Source of the DNA: Catenulispora pinistramenti
GTDB taxonomy: Bacteria > Actinomycetota > Actinomycetes > Streptomycetales > Catenulisporaceae
Length of the DNA stretch: 64,000 nucleotides
Direction: 5' to 3'
Assembly: GCF_018274385.1 (NCBI RefSeq)
Contig: NZ_JAAFYZ010000007.1
Coordinates: 1-64,000 of the forward strand
Below are positions 10,364 through 18,947 of this stretch, piece by piece (position 1 is the first letter of the stretch; each line of letters starts with the position of its first letter). The translations under genes and the position numbers were made by a program. The notes under the pieces are model-generated. The model worked only from the letters and a program-made list of their open reading frames with translations. It did no database searches and was not told the origin of the DNA.

Positions 10364-12349
10364 GTGCGCAGCCTGCCCTCCATCCTCCACGTCGACCTGG
10401 ACGCGTTCTACGCGTCGGTGGAGCAGCTGCACAAGCCGAGCCTGCGCGGCAAGCCGGTGGTGGTCGGCGGCATCGGGAACCGGGGCGTGGTGTCGACCGC
10501 GTCGTACGAGGCGCGGGCCTTCGGCGTGCACTCGGCGCTGGCGACCGGGATCGCCCGCCGCCGGGCCCCGAACGCGGCGTACCTGATCCCCCGCTTCGGC
10601 GCGTACCAGGTCTACAGCGAACGGGTCATGGCGCTGATGCACGAGTTGTCGCCGTTGGTCGAACCGCTCAGCCTCGATGAGGCATTCATCGACATATCAC
10701 ACTTAATGGAACCGATTGACAGACAATCGAGCCGTAATGCGACACTGAAAGCACGACAAGTAGCCGACGACCTCAGAACCCGCATCAAAGACGAAACCGG
10801 ACTCACCGCCTCCATCGGCGCCGGCAGCAGCAAACTCATCGCGAAGATCGCCTCGGACGCCGAGAAGCCCGACGGCCTGGTCATCATCGAACCCGGCACC
10901 GAGCAGACCTGGCTGGACCCGCTCCCGGTGCGGGCGCTGTGGGGCGTCGGCCCGGCCACCGCCGAACGGCTGCGCAAGATCGGCGCCACCACCGTCGCCG
11001 AACTGCGGACCCTGAGCCATGCCGAACTGACCGCCGCCGTGGGCGCCTCCTACGGAGCGACCCTCTACGCGATCGCCCGCGGCCAGGACGACCGCGACGT
11101 CAGCACCGACCGGGAGCTGAAGTCGGTGAGCGTGGAGGACACCTTCGCCGAAGACCTCCTCGACCCGGCCACCATCACCTCCCACATGGACGACCTGGTC
11201 ACCCGGCTGGGCAGCCGGATCCGCAAGGCGGGCCGCTCCGGCCGGACGATCACCATCAAGGTCCGGGGCCACGACTTCACCACCGTGTCCCGCAGCGAGA
11301 CCACGCCCAACCCGACCGACGACCCGGCGGCCATCCGGGCCGCCACCCACCGCATGCTGCCCGGGGCGGTGGCGGCCGCCACCCAGCTCACGCCGGGCGT
11401 CCGGCTGCTGGGCGTGGGGCTCACCGGACTCGCCGAGTGGGCCCAGCTCGACCTGTTCAGCACCGAAGAGGACGACGACACGCTCGACTTCTGGGATCGG
11501 GACGCCGAGACCGGGCCGGGCGACTCCGACGAGGACTTCGACATGCCGCGGGGGGTGGTCGAGGGCCCGGTCGCTCCGGCCGCACCGGCCGCTCCGACCG
11601 CTCCAGCCGCACCGGACCCCGACCCGCAGCCGACCCAGGATCCCGCCCCGCAGCCCGACCCGGCCGACATAACAACCCCGGTCCCGACCGTCGAAGGCGA
11701 GCGCTCCCCGCGCCAGTTCGGACCGCTTCCACCCGGAACCCGCGGCGCCGTCGAGACCGCGCAAGGCGAGCGCCGCTTCCTGCCCGGCCAGGACGTGGCC
11801 CACGACGAGTTCGGCGGCGGCTGGGTACAGGGCAGCGGACTGGGCCGGGTGACCGTGCGGTTCGAACGCCCGTGGACCGGCTCGGGGCGTATCAAGACCT
11901 TGCGTTCCGACGACCCGGCCCTGCGGCTCGCCGACGCCGCGGACGTCGCCCGGGAAGCGCTCGAACTACTCGCCGGGCGCGGCCCCGACGACGGCATTAG
12001 CATCGGCGACATGACTGATGAGCCCACCAAGACCGAGGTCGTCGACAACGAACTCGAAGACCGCTTCGAGATCTGGCACGGCGACCGCCTCGCGGGCTTC
12101 GCCGCCTACCGGCGACGGGACGACGCGACGGTCTTCGTGCACACCCAGATCGAGCCCGAGTTCGAGGGCAAGGGGCTGGCATCGGTGCTGGCGCGGCGGG
12201 CGCTGGACGAGACCGTGGCCCGGGGCCAGGCCATCATCCCGGTGTGCCCGTTCATCGCCGCCTACCTGCGCAAGCACCCCGAGTACGAGGAGCACGTGCG
12301 CTGGCCCGCCGCCGACTCCCCGGCCGGCGACCGCTCCGGCGAACACTGA
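10364..12349 (+). CDS. dinB: DNA polymerase IV (DinB) with in-frame C-terminal GNAT domain
   Basis: The first 370 residues form a Y-family translesion polymerase: HVDLDAFYASVEQL near residues 8-21 and SLDEAFID near 103-110 hold the catalytic acids, followed by the helix-hairpin-helix WGVGPATAERLRKIG and the little finger. A Pro/Ala-rich linker (about 395-445) leads to the FLPGQDVAHDEFGGGWVQG module found at the end of many actinobacterial DinB proteins. The frame continues without a stop into a small acetyltransferase of the NATD1/Acetyltransf_CG type (about 550-655, PEFEGKGLASVLARRAL, CPFIAAYLRKHP). Start GTG at 10364 fits the family N-terminus. A separate 112-codon gene starting at ATG 12011 is the alternative. 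The patch near 10680-10830 is unusually AT-rich and has a TTA codon. Confidence 0.92.
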   Translation: MRSLPSILHVDLDAFYASVEQLHKPSLRGKPVVVGGIGNRGVVSTASYEARAFGVHSALATGIARRRAPNAAYLIPRFGAYQVYSERVMALMHELSPLVEPLSLDEAFIDISHLMEPIDRQSSRNATLKARQVADDLRTRIKDETGLTASIGAGSSKLIAKIASDAEKPDGLVIIEPGTEQTWLDPLPVRALWGVGPATAERLRKIGATTVAELRTLSHAELTAAVGASYGATLYAIARGQDDRDVSTDRELKSVSVEDTFAEDLLDPATITSHMDDLVTRLGSRIRKAGRSGRTITIKVRGHDFTTVSRSETTPNPTDDPAAIRAATHRMLPGAVAAATQLTPGVRLLGVGLTGLAEWAQLDLFSTEEDDDTLDFWDRDAETGPGDSDEDFDMPRGVVEGPVAPAAPAAPTAPAAPDPDPQPTQDPAPQPDPADITTPVPTVEGERSPRQFGPLPPGTRGAVETAQGERRFLPGQDVAHDEFGGGWVQGSGLGRVTVRFERPWTGSGRIKTLRSDDPALRLADAADVAREALELLAGRGPDDGISIGDMTDEPTKTEVVDNELEDRFEIWHGDRLAGFAAYRRRDDATVFVHTQIEPEFEGKGLASVLARRALDETVARGQAIIPVCPFIAAYLRKHPEYEEHVRWPAADSPAGDRSGEH

Positions 12350-12360
12350 GAGCCGACACC

Positions 12361-13323
12361 GTGAGCAACCTCGACGCCAACCCACCGGAACAGGACTGCC
12401 CGGCCAAGGACGACCCGGGCCCGGTCGCCGAGTTCCACGAAGCCCGCGACGTCCCCCTCGGCGGCGTACGCGGCGTCCACGTAATGCGCGCACTCCCCCA
12501 GCGCGTCCTGCCGACCGTCGGCGCCTGGTGCTTCCTGGACCACTTCGGCCCCCAAGCCGCCGCGATGAACATCAACCCGCACCCCCACATCGGCCTGCAA
12601 ACCGTCACCTGGCCATTCCAGGGCGACATCCGGCACCGCGACAGCGTGGGCTCCGACGTCGTGGTCCGCCCGCGCCAGCTGAACATCATGACCGCCGGCC
12701 GCGGCATCGCCCACTCCGAGTTCGGCATCGAGCCCGGGCAGCTCGGCCACGGCCTCCAACTCTGGACCGCCCTGCCCGACGAACACCGAGACATCGCCCC
12801 GCACTTCGAGCAGCACCAGAAACTCCCCGTCTACGAGCTCCCAGGCCTACGCGCACTGGTCTTCCTCGGCACCCTGGACAACGTCACCTCCCCGGCAACG
12901 ACCTACTCCCCAATCCTCGGCGCGGACATCACCCTCAACCCCGGCGCCACCGCGACCATCCCCCTGACCAACTACCACGAGCACGCCATCATGGTCATCG
13001 CCGGCGACCTCACCACCGCCGACACGACCGTCCCACCCGGCCCACTCCTCTACCTAGGCACCGGCCGCAGCGAACTGACACTCACCACCCACACCGGCGC
13101 CCACCTGATCCTCCTCGGCGGCCAACCATTCCGCGAGGACATCGTCATGTGGTGGAACTTCGTAGCACGCACCCACGACGACATTGAGCAGGCACGCAAC
13201 GACTGGGAGAAGCGCAACACCGAGCGCTTCCCGGACATCGCAGGGCACACGGTCGCCGAGCGCATCCCCGCTCCGCCGCTGCCTGGGGTGCGGCTCAAGG
13301 CTCGTGGGCGTGGGGGTCGCTAG
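12361..13323 (+). CDS. Pirin family cupin protein
   Basis: The 320-residue protein is a bicupin of the pirin family. The N-terminal cupin contains HPHIGLQTVTW and GRGIAHSE, which carry the metal-binding His residues, and a second cupin-like half follows. Bacterial pirins include quercetin dioxygenases and regulatory iron proteins; the role here is open. GTG at 12361 lies 11 bases after the dinB-GNAT stop, so the two may be co-transcribed. Confidence 0.88.
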   Translation: MSNLDANPPEQDCPAKDDPGPVAEFHEARDVPLGGVRGVHVMRALPQRVLPTVGAWCFLDHFGPQAAAMNINPHPHIGLQTVTWPFQGDIRHRDSVGSDVVVRPRQLNIMTAGRGIAHSEFGIEPGQLGHGLQLWTALPDEHRDIAPHFEQHQKLPVYELPGLRALVFLGTLDNVTSPATTYSPILGADITLNPGATATIPLTNYHEHAIMVIAGDLTTADTTVPPGPLLYLGTGRSELTLTTHTGAHLILLGGQPFREDIVMWWNFVARTHDDIEQARNDWEKRNTERFPDIAGHTVAERIPAPPLPGVRLKARGRGGR

Positions 13324-13367
13324 TGGGTGCTGGTGGGTACTGCTGGTGGGTACTGCTGATAGCTGCT

Positions 13368-13419
13368 GCTGGTGAGGGTTGCTGGTGAGGGTTGCTGGTG
13401 AGGGTTGCTGGTGAGGGTT
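13368..13419. repeat. Four exact 13-bp tandem repeats downstream of the pirin gene
   Basis: Four copies of GCTGGTGAGGGTT occupy 13368-13380, 13381-13393, 13394-13406 and 13407-13419, with decayed units on both sides (about 13323-13367 and 13420-13440). The array abuts the left arm of the large inverted repeat and no gene is seen in it. Confidence 0.9.
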
Positions 13420-13440
13420 GCTGGCGGGGGCTGCTGGCGG

Positions 13441-14879
13441 TTCGGGTCTTTTGGGGAGGCTGGGGTTTGCGGGCCGGGTTGCGGTTTGGTTGTGGGTTTC
13501 AAAGCTTTTTACGCCTTCGGTCATAGTTGAGCCGGTTCGGGGTTCGTGGTGGTGGGTGTGCTTGTCGGCTGCCGGTCTTCGCGTTCACAACCCCGCCCCG
13601 CCTCAGGCCTCTTCAACTCCAGTAGGTCCGAGCACGGGCAAGATCAAGAGCAAGATCAAGATCAAGAACTGTGATGAAGAGCCGGGCCTCCGGCGGGCCT
13701 CGGCAACCTCAGGGAAACTAGCGCGGTTCCCTCGGGTGGCCAATCTAGTCTCAGCGGCGGCGGTTTGTGGGGTGGTGCGGTCCGTTCCCCTCGGTCGCGT
13801 CGTCAGCCCGGGGGGTACAGCACCGGTGTCCGGGGGTAAAGTCCGCGCGCTTGCGGTCGAGCATTTGACCTGCGGTTTTGTGCAGCGCGAACTTGACCCC
13901 CGGCCACCGGCACTGTAGGCGAAGCCCTGCCGACGCGACCGAGGGGAACGAACCGAAAACCAGCCGGAAGAATAGCAATCGCAAGGAACGAGGACACGGC
14001 TTGGTGACGCAGCTGCCGGTGAGGCTGTGGCGGCGGGTCGCTGGTCAGTTGGTCGAGAACATGCCCGGGTGCGGTGCGGCCGTGCCACAGCAACCAACCG
14101 CGACTGATATCCCCGGCTGGCCTTGCTGTCCGCAGCATCGGCTTTGGTGGCGAGGTCGATCCGCTATCCGCCGGTGTCTGTGTTGGTAGTCGGCGCGATC
14201 CGCACCCGCCAGCCGGGAATGTGCACCTCGGGGCTGGTGCGCTGCCAGGCGCTGAACCGGCGGCCGAATTTGCCGAGCCGCCGGTACCGAACCACTGGGC
14301 TTTGCCATTCTCCGACCGGTTTTCGGTTCGTTCCCCTCGGTCGCGTCGGCAGGGCTTCGCCTACAGTGCCGGTGGCCGGGGGTCAAGTTCGCGCCGTACA
14401 AAACCGCCGCCTACCTGCATGACCGCCGCGCGCGGACTTTACCCCCGGACACCGGTGCTGTACCCCCCGGGCTGACGACGCGACCGAGGGGAACGGACCG
14501 CACCACCTCACCGGCCGCCGCCGCTGAGACCGACCCGGCCACCCGAGGGAACCGCGCTAGTTTCCCTGAGGTTGCCGAGGCCCGCCGGAGGCCCGGCCCT
14601 TCACCACAGCCCTTGACCTTGATCTTCAGCTCTTGATCTTGCCTGCGCCGTTGATCTTGCTCTTGATCTGGCCTGTGCCCTTGCCCCGACTTGCTGGAGT
14701 TGAAGAGGCCTGAGGTGGGGCGGGGTTGTGAACACGAAAACCGGCAGCCGACAAACACACCCACCACCCCGAACCCCGAACCGGCACAACTATTACCGAA
14801 GGCCGTAAAAAGCCTTGAAACCATCAACAAAACCGCAGCACGGCCAACAAACCCCGACCCCACAAAAACCGACCCGAAC
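13441..14879. repeat. Large nested inverted repeat (arms 13441-13978 and 14301-14879)
   Basis: The minus strand of 14301-14879 reads as a near copy of plus-strand 13441-13978, by eye roughly 80-90 per cent alike, including ATCAAGA-rich tracts and a block near 13685-13735 that is almost identical. About 322 bases (13979-14300) separate the arms. Each arm itself holds a roughly 70-bp module twice in opposite orientation: 13783-13850 and 13885-13955 in the left arm, 14324-14394 and 14428-14497 in the right. The module starts GTTCCCCTCGGTCGCGTCG and contains CCGGTG and CCGGGGGT. No transposase, RNA gene or convincing protein is seen in this 1.4 kb. It resembles a composite of MITE- or BIME-like repeats. 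Confidence 0.85.
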
Positions 14880-14991
14880 CCGGCCACCCCAAACCAGTCC
14901 CTACCGCATCCCGCCAGTAGCCATCCGCAGCCAGCAAAACCGGCACGCCAACGCCAAATCATCACCGAAGCAAACGTTGCCTGATACGGCG

Positions 14992-15372
14992 CTAGTTGAA
15001 GGTGACAGGTCCGGCGATGTCACGAGCCTGCACGACAGAGCCGTCCACAGTCCCCGAGACCGTGCCGGTCACGTCGCCAGCTCCGGTCACCGTGACGACA
15101 GCCGCCCGGTGCCAGTCGGCCAGCTCGGCGGCGAGCGTCGGATCGGCGGCAGCCGCGGCTGCCAGGGCCTGCGCCAGTCCCGGTACCTGCTCCGGCTGCA
15201 GCGGGCTGTCCAACGCAGGCAACGCTTCCCCGGCTTCGCCGCCGGAGCGCGTCTTCCACTTCCCCACGATCCACGCCAACCCGGCCAGACTTCGCCGCCC
15301 GGCTTCGCCCCCAGCCGCGTCCAGTGCCTTCGACAACGCACCGGCCAACATCTGCGCGGTGACGATCTCCAT
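14992..15372 (-). CDS. Small protein with helical N-terminus and VVQAR-type repeat tail
   Basis: The 126-residue protein starts with an amphipathic Ala-rich helical part (about residues 1-95). It ends in short alternating-Gly strands: TGTVSGTVDGSVVQARDI and then GPVTF. Such VVQA-type tails recur at the ends of actinobacterial signalling and conflict proteins, but I know no function. It lies 63 bases after the Ser/Thr kinase gene on the same strand and is probably co-transcribed. A regulatory or effector-recruiting partner of the kinase is an inference. Confidence 0.7.
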   Translation of the reverse strand: MEIVTAQMLAGALSKALDAAGGEAGRRSLAGLAWIVGKWKTRSGGEAGEALPALDSPLQPEQVPGLAQALAAAAAADPTLAAELADWHRAAVVTVTGAGDVTGTVSGTVDGSVVQARDIAGPVTFN

Positions 15373-15435
15373 CGCCCGACCCCCCAGCCCCTGTCCGGCC
15401 GGCCCCAGCGCGCGCCGGCGTCCTCCTCATACCCG

Positions 15436-16866
15436 TCACGACGACGGTGTCGCGCTCGCCGTGGGGTCGTTCACCAGTCCGGCACAGAGTGTGTACGATT
15501 TGTCGCTCGGCTGCCAGCGTTCGTCAGAGCCGCCCCAGCCGGGCACGGTGTCCGTGGTGCACGTCGCCGTCGGGTCGTCGAAGCGGCGGAGTACCTGCCA
15601 GACCGCTTCGCCGGCCGGCGGTGCGGTTCCACACGTCATCGGGGCCCATGGCCCGTTCTTGTCCGCGCCTGGCGGCATCGCGTGGAAGCACTGGCCCTGC
15701 TTGATGTTCTTGATGTCGTAGGGCGTCGCGCTCGTGAAGTGGTCGTGGACGTAGTTCCAGATGGGCTGGTGCAAGACCAGGACGACGAGGAAGAGAAGCC
15801 CGCCGATGATCGAGCCCCATCCTGAACTGGAAGACGTCGAGGTCGCGGGACTCGTCGGTGGCTGCGGTTGCGGCTTGTCGATGACCGGCGGGCGCGGGAG
15901 TCCGGAGCTGGCGCCCAAGGTCACTGATTCCCACGGCATCTTCGGTTTCTTGCCCGGGTCCGCTTTCGCGTGTGCCGGCACTGCTTCGGTGGCTACGAGG
16001 TCCGGAGACGGAGCGGTCCACCCGTCGGGCTGGCCGCCGGCGAGGAGTGCCTGGGCCTGGGCGACGGTGGGTCGTTGCTCGGGCAGCTTCAGTGTCAGTG
16101 CGCTGATGAGGGGGGCGAGCCGTCCGGCGCGGGTCATCGGCGGCAGCGGCTTGGTGAGGATCGCGGTCAGCGTACCGGTGCGGCTGTTCTTCTTCTCGAA
16201 CGGCGAGACGCCTTCCACGGCCTCGAACAGTGTCGCCCCGAGGGAGAACAGGTCGGCGGCCGGGCCGTCGTTCTGGCCTTCGGCGCGTTCCGGCGCCATG
16301 TATGCCATGGAGCCCATGACCGATCCGGAGACGGTCATGGTGGTGTCCGTCTCGGCTTTGGCGATCCCGAAGTCGGTGAGGAGTATCTGTCCGTCGTCGG
16401 AAAGCAGGATGTTGGCCGGTTTGACGTCCCGGTGCACGATGCCGGCCTTGTGTGCGAAGCCCAGTGCGGACAGCATGGCTTCGGCGATCCTCGCTACGGC
16501 GTCCACTTCCAGCGGAGCGCCGGGCGATTCCGGATCGGCGTGGTCGGACAGCAGCGCGGTCCGCAGCGAGGTGCCGCGTACCAACTGCATGACGATCCAC
16601 GGTGCGCCGTCCTCGATGACGACGTCATAGACGGTGACGATGTTGGCGTGATCCGCCAGGGCCGCGGCGTTGCGTCCCTCGCGCTGGGCCCGGTCGAGCC
16701 GTTCCGCGTGCTGTGCGGGCGGCAACAGTGACAGCATGACCTCCTTGACGGCCACGGCCCGGCCCAACTGCTCGTCGGTCGCTTCCCAGACCCGGCCGAA
16801 GCCGCCGACGCCCAATAGTTCGATCAGCCGATAGCGACCCCCCACCAACGTCCCGATCTCAGCCAT
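15436..16866 (-). CDS. Membrane Ser/Thr protein kinase (PknB-like)
   Basis: This is a 476-residue Hanks-type kinase. The Gly loop is GVGGFGRVW (Phe where PknB-like kinases usually have Met), the catalytic Lys is in AVKEV, and the catalytic and metal motifs are HRDVKPANIL, DFGIAK and MAPERAEG, all intact. A Pro-rich juxtamembrane region leads to one membrane helix near residues 350-370. A Cys-containing extracellular domain of about 105 residues follows (QGQCFHAMP, MTCGTAPPAG). ATG at 16866 is favoured by GGGGGA upstream. The external domain may be the sensor; its ligand is unknown. Confidence 0.93.
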   Translation of the reverse strand: MAEIGTLVGGRYRLIELLGVGGFGRVWEATDEQLGRAVAVKEVMLSLLPPAQHAERLDRAQREGRNAAALADHANIVTVYDVVIEDGAPWIVMQLVRGTSLRTALLSDHADPESPGAPLEVDAVARIAEAMLSALGFAHKAGIVHRDVKPANILLSDDGQILLTDFGIAKAETDTTMTVSGSVMGSMAYMAPERAEGQNDGPAADLFSLGATLFEAVEGVSPFEKKNSRTGTLTAILTKPLPPMTRAGRLAPLISALTLKLPEQRPTVAQAQALLAGGQPDGWTAPSPDLVATEAVPAHAKADPGKKPKMPWESVTLGASSGLPRPPVIDKPQPQPPTSPATSTSSSSGWGSIIGGLLFLVVLVLHQPIWNYVHDHFTSATPYDIKNIKQGQCFHAMPPGADKNGPWAPMTCGTAPPAGEAVWQVLRRFDDPTATCTTDTVPGWGGSDERWQPSDKSYTLCAGLVNDPTASATPSS

Positions 16867-17047
16867 CGACAATCCCCCATACGAATGCTGTCATGCCCCG
16901 GGACCGACTCCCGCCAGGAGGATAGCCGTCGTGAACGTCGGTGTACACAGCGGACGTCCCGGCCGCGGGCGGGCAACCTGGCCGCGTCCTGACTCGGCAC
17001 GGTGGTCTTCGAGGCCGTCAGGAGGGGACTACCGTAGGTGATGTCCG

Positions 17048-17803
17048 GTGTCGTTGGTGCGTTCCGAAGAAAGCGGTGCCGAGGTGGTCAGCGACCGGAT
17101 GGCCACGGTCCTGGCGCGGCTGGACCGTGGCGGGAGCGGCGACGGCGGCGACAGCTTGTCGCATCTGGCCTCCTCGACGGTGGCCGGGATCGTGGGAGTC
17201 GACGGCATGTGCGCCGGGGTGGGTACCGGGCCCGCGGGCACGGTGCCGGCCTGGGGCGGTGAGGCGGTCGGCGCCGCGTTGGAGGACCTGCAGTTCACGC
17301 TCGGCGAGGGACCGAGCCGGGACGCCGCGGTGACCGGGGTCCCGGTCCTGACGCCGGACCTGGCCGACGCCCTGGCCCGCTGGCCGGCGTTCTCCCCGGC
17401 CGCGATGGGCTTGGGCGCGCGGGCGCTGTTCGTGTTCCCGCTGCGGATCGGTGCGATCGGGGTCGGCACGATGCTCGCGCATCGGCGCGCCCCCGGCGCC
17501 CTGGCGGCGGGCCAGATGACCGACGCGCTCGCGCTGGCCGACGCGGTGACGCTCGCCCTGTTACACAGGCAGTGGTCCGCGCCGGAGGACGCCGGGCGAC
17601 CGGGCCCCGGCTGGGCACAGCCCGTGACCTACCGCGCCGAGGTGCACCAGGCGACCGGGATGGTCAGCGTGCAGCTCGGGGTGAACCTGGCCGAGGCGCT
17701 GGTCCGGCTGCGGGCCCGGGCCTGGGCCGAGGACCGTCCGCTGGCCGACCTCGCCGCCGACGTGGTGGCCCGCCGCCTGCGCTTCGACGCCTCGGATCGG
17801 TGA
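17048..17803 (+). CDS. GAF-ANTAR regulator
   Basis: The 251-residue protein has a GAF-like sensor region (about residues 15-170, with FTLGEGPSRDA as the usual GAF-ANTAR signature) and a C-terminal ANTAR helix bundle (about 195-245, HQATGMVSVQLG). ANTAR domains bind paired hairpins in nascent RNA and prevent termination. GTG at 17048 is taken as the start; GTG 17057 is possible. It diverges from the kinase gene and is followed by a second GAF-ANTAR gene. Confidence 0.85.
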   Translation: MSLVRSEESGAEVVSDRMATVLARLDRGGSGDGGDSLSHLASSTVAGIVGVDGMCAGVGTGPAGTVPAWGGEAVGAALEDLQFTLGEGPSRDAAVTGVPVLTPDLADALARWPAFSPAAMGLGARALFVFPLRIGAIGVGTMLAHRRAPGALAAGQMTDALALADAVTLALLHRQWSAPEDAGRPGPGWAQPVTYRAEVHQATGMVSVQLGVNLAEALVRLRARAWAEDRPLADLAADVVARRLRFDASDR

Positions 17804-17806
17804 GGA

Positions 17807-17910
17807 CACCCGGACCTACGGCAGACCCATGGCACCCGCACCCATGGCACCCGGACCTACGGCAGACCTATGACACCCGCACCTAATGGCACCCGGACCT
17901 GCGACAGGAA
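17807..17910. repeat. About 2.5 copies of a 41-bp direct repeat between ANTAR genes
   Basis: CACCCGGACCTACGGCAGAC starts at 17807 and again at 17848, and a shorter variant starts at 17890. The copies include CATGGCACCCGCACC-type segments. It fills the 218-base spacer between the two GAF-ANTAR genes. Its role is unknown. Confidence 0.8.
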
Positions 17911-18021
17911 GCCCGGACCAGTGACAGCCCGATCAGTGACCCCCGGATCACAGACATCCCCGACCTCAGCTGGACGGCGCGGCCACACCCGCGACCTGCC
18001 TGGCGGGTCTACCTTGGAGGC

Positions 18022-18750
18022 ATGAGCGTGACCCGTGAACGACAACTCGTCGAGACGTTCGTCGAGGTCGCCGACACCCTGGTCGACGACTTCGACGTCA
18101 TCGACTTCTTGCTCACCCTGGCCGGGCGCTGCGTGCGGCTCCTGGACGTGGACGCCGCCGGCATCATGCTCATCGACCAGCGCGGGCATCTGCACGCCGC
18201 GGCGGCCTCCACCGAGAGCGCGCGGCTGGTGGAACTGTTCGAACTACAGACCGATGCCGGTCCCTGCGTCGACTGCTGCCGCACAGGCACCGCCGTGGTC
18301 AACGCCGATCTGGGGGCCAACGCCGAGCACTGGCCCCAGTTCGCCGAAGCCGCGCGGGACTCGGGTTTCGTGGCGGTGCACGCCCTGCCGCTGCGCTTGC
18401 GGGAGACCGTCATCGGGGCCCTGAACCTCTTCAGCGCCGAGAGCCGGGTGCTGACCGAGGACGACGTCCGCGCCGGGCAGGCGCTGGCGGACGTGGCGAC
18501 CATCGGCATCCTGGCCCAGCGCAGCCTGCACCAGGCCGAGCTGCTCGCCGCGCAGCTGCAGAGCGCCTTGAACAGCCGCATCGTCATCGAACAGGCCAAG
18601 GGGGTGCTGGCCGAGCGCCGCCAGGTCGGCGTCGACGAAGCGTTCCGGCTGCTGCGCGAACACGCCCGCAACCACAATCTGCGACTCTCCGATGTGGCCC
18701 GTGACGTCGCCGAACGCTCGGCGGCGGCGGCCGAACTGTGGGGCGCCTGA
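18022..18750 (+). CDS. GAF-ANTAR transcription antitermination regulator
   Basis: The 242-residue protein has a GAF domain (about residues 15-165) containing QTDAGPCVDCCRTG, the family GPC motif with extra Cys, and a C-terminal ANTAR domain (about 175-232) with IVIEQAKGVLAER and EAFRLLREHARNHN. It is a second RNA-binding antiterminator-type regulator next to the one at 17048. The ATG at 18022 gives a typical M-S-V-T-R-E-R N-terminus with TTGGAGG just upstream. Confidence 0.9.
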   Translation: MSVTRERQLVETFVEVADTLVDDFDVIDFLLTLAGRCVRLLDVDAAGIMLIDQRGHLHAAAASTESARLVELFELQTDAGPCVDCCRTGTAVVNADLGANAEHWPQFAEAARDSGFVAVHALPLRLRETVIGALNLFSAESRVLTEDDVRAGQALADVATIGILAQRSLHQAELLAAQLQSALNSRIVIEQAKGVLAERRQVGVDEAFRLLREHARNHNLRLSDVARDVAERSAAAAELWGA

Positions 18751-18947
18751 CCGCTGGAACGAACACCTTGGAGCCGGCGAGCCCGGTGATCGCCTCGGCG
18801 CCGCGCCGGTTTGGGCTCCGGCGTTCCGGACAGCAGGAGGGGCGTCGGCCGACCCGCGTTTCGGCCGGTGGCGTTGCGATCGATTCCTGCGACCGATCGA
18901 TAGCGTTGGTTTCGACTGGGCTTCGATATCAGGGATCTGGATCTGCC

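Noticed and set aside
12011-12349. Separate 112-codon acetyltransferase gene starting at ATG 12011
   Set aside because: The frame continues from DinB without a stop and no Shine-Dalgarno site precedes this ATG, so it is kept as a fusion with this as the alternative.
13418-13918. Open frame across the left arm, and its counterpart on the minus strand at 14411-14965
   Set aside because: Both share protein-like stretches only because the DNA arms are copies; there is no domain, ribosome site or start agreement.
13979-14300. Transposase fragment in the centre of the inverted repeat
   Set aside because: All six frames were read for DDE or HTH motifs; the longest stretches contain none, so no insertion-sequence call is made.
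18751-18947. c-di-AMP (ydaO) riboswitch upstream of the KimA-like gene
   Set aside because: I looked for the conserved riboswitch core and saw none; the spacer only has short dyads such as ATCGAT.
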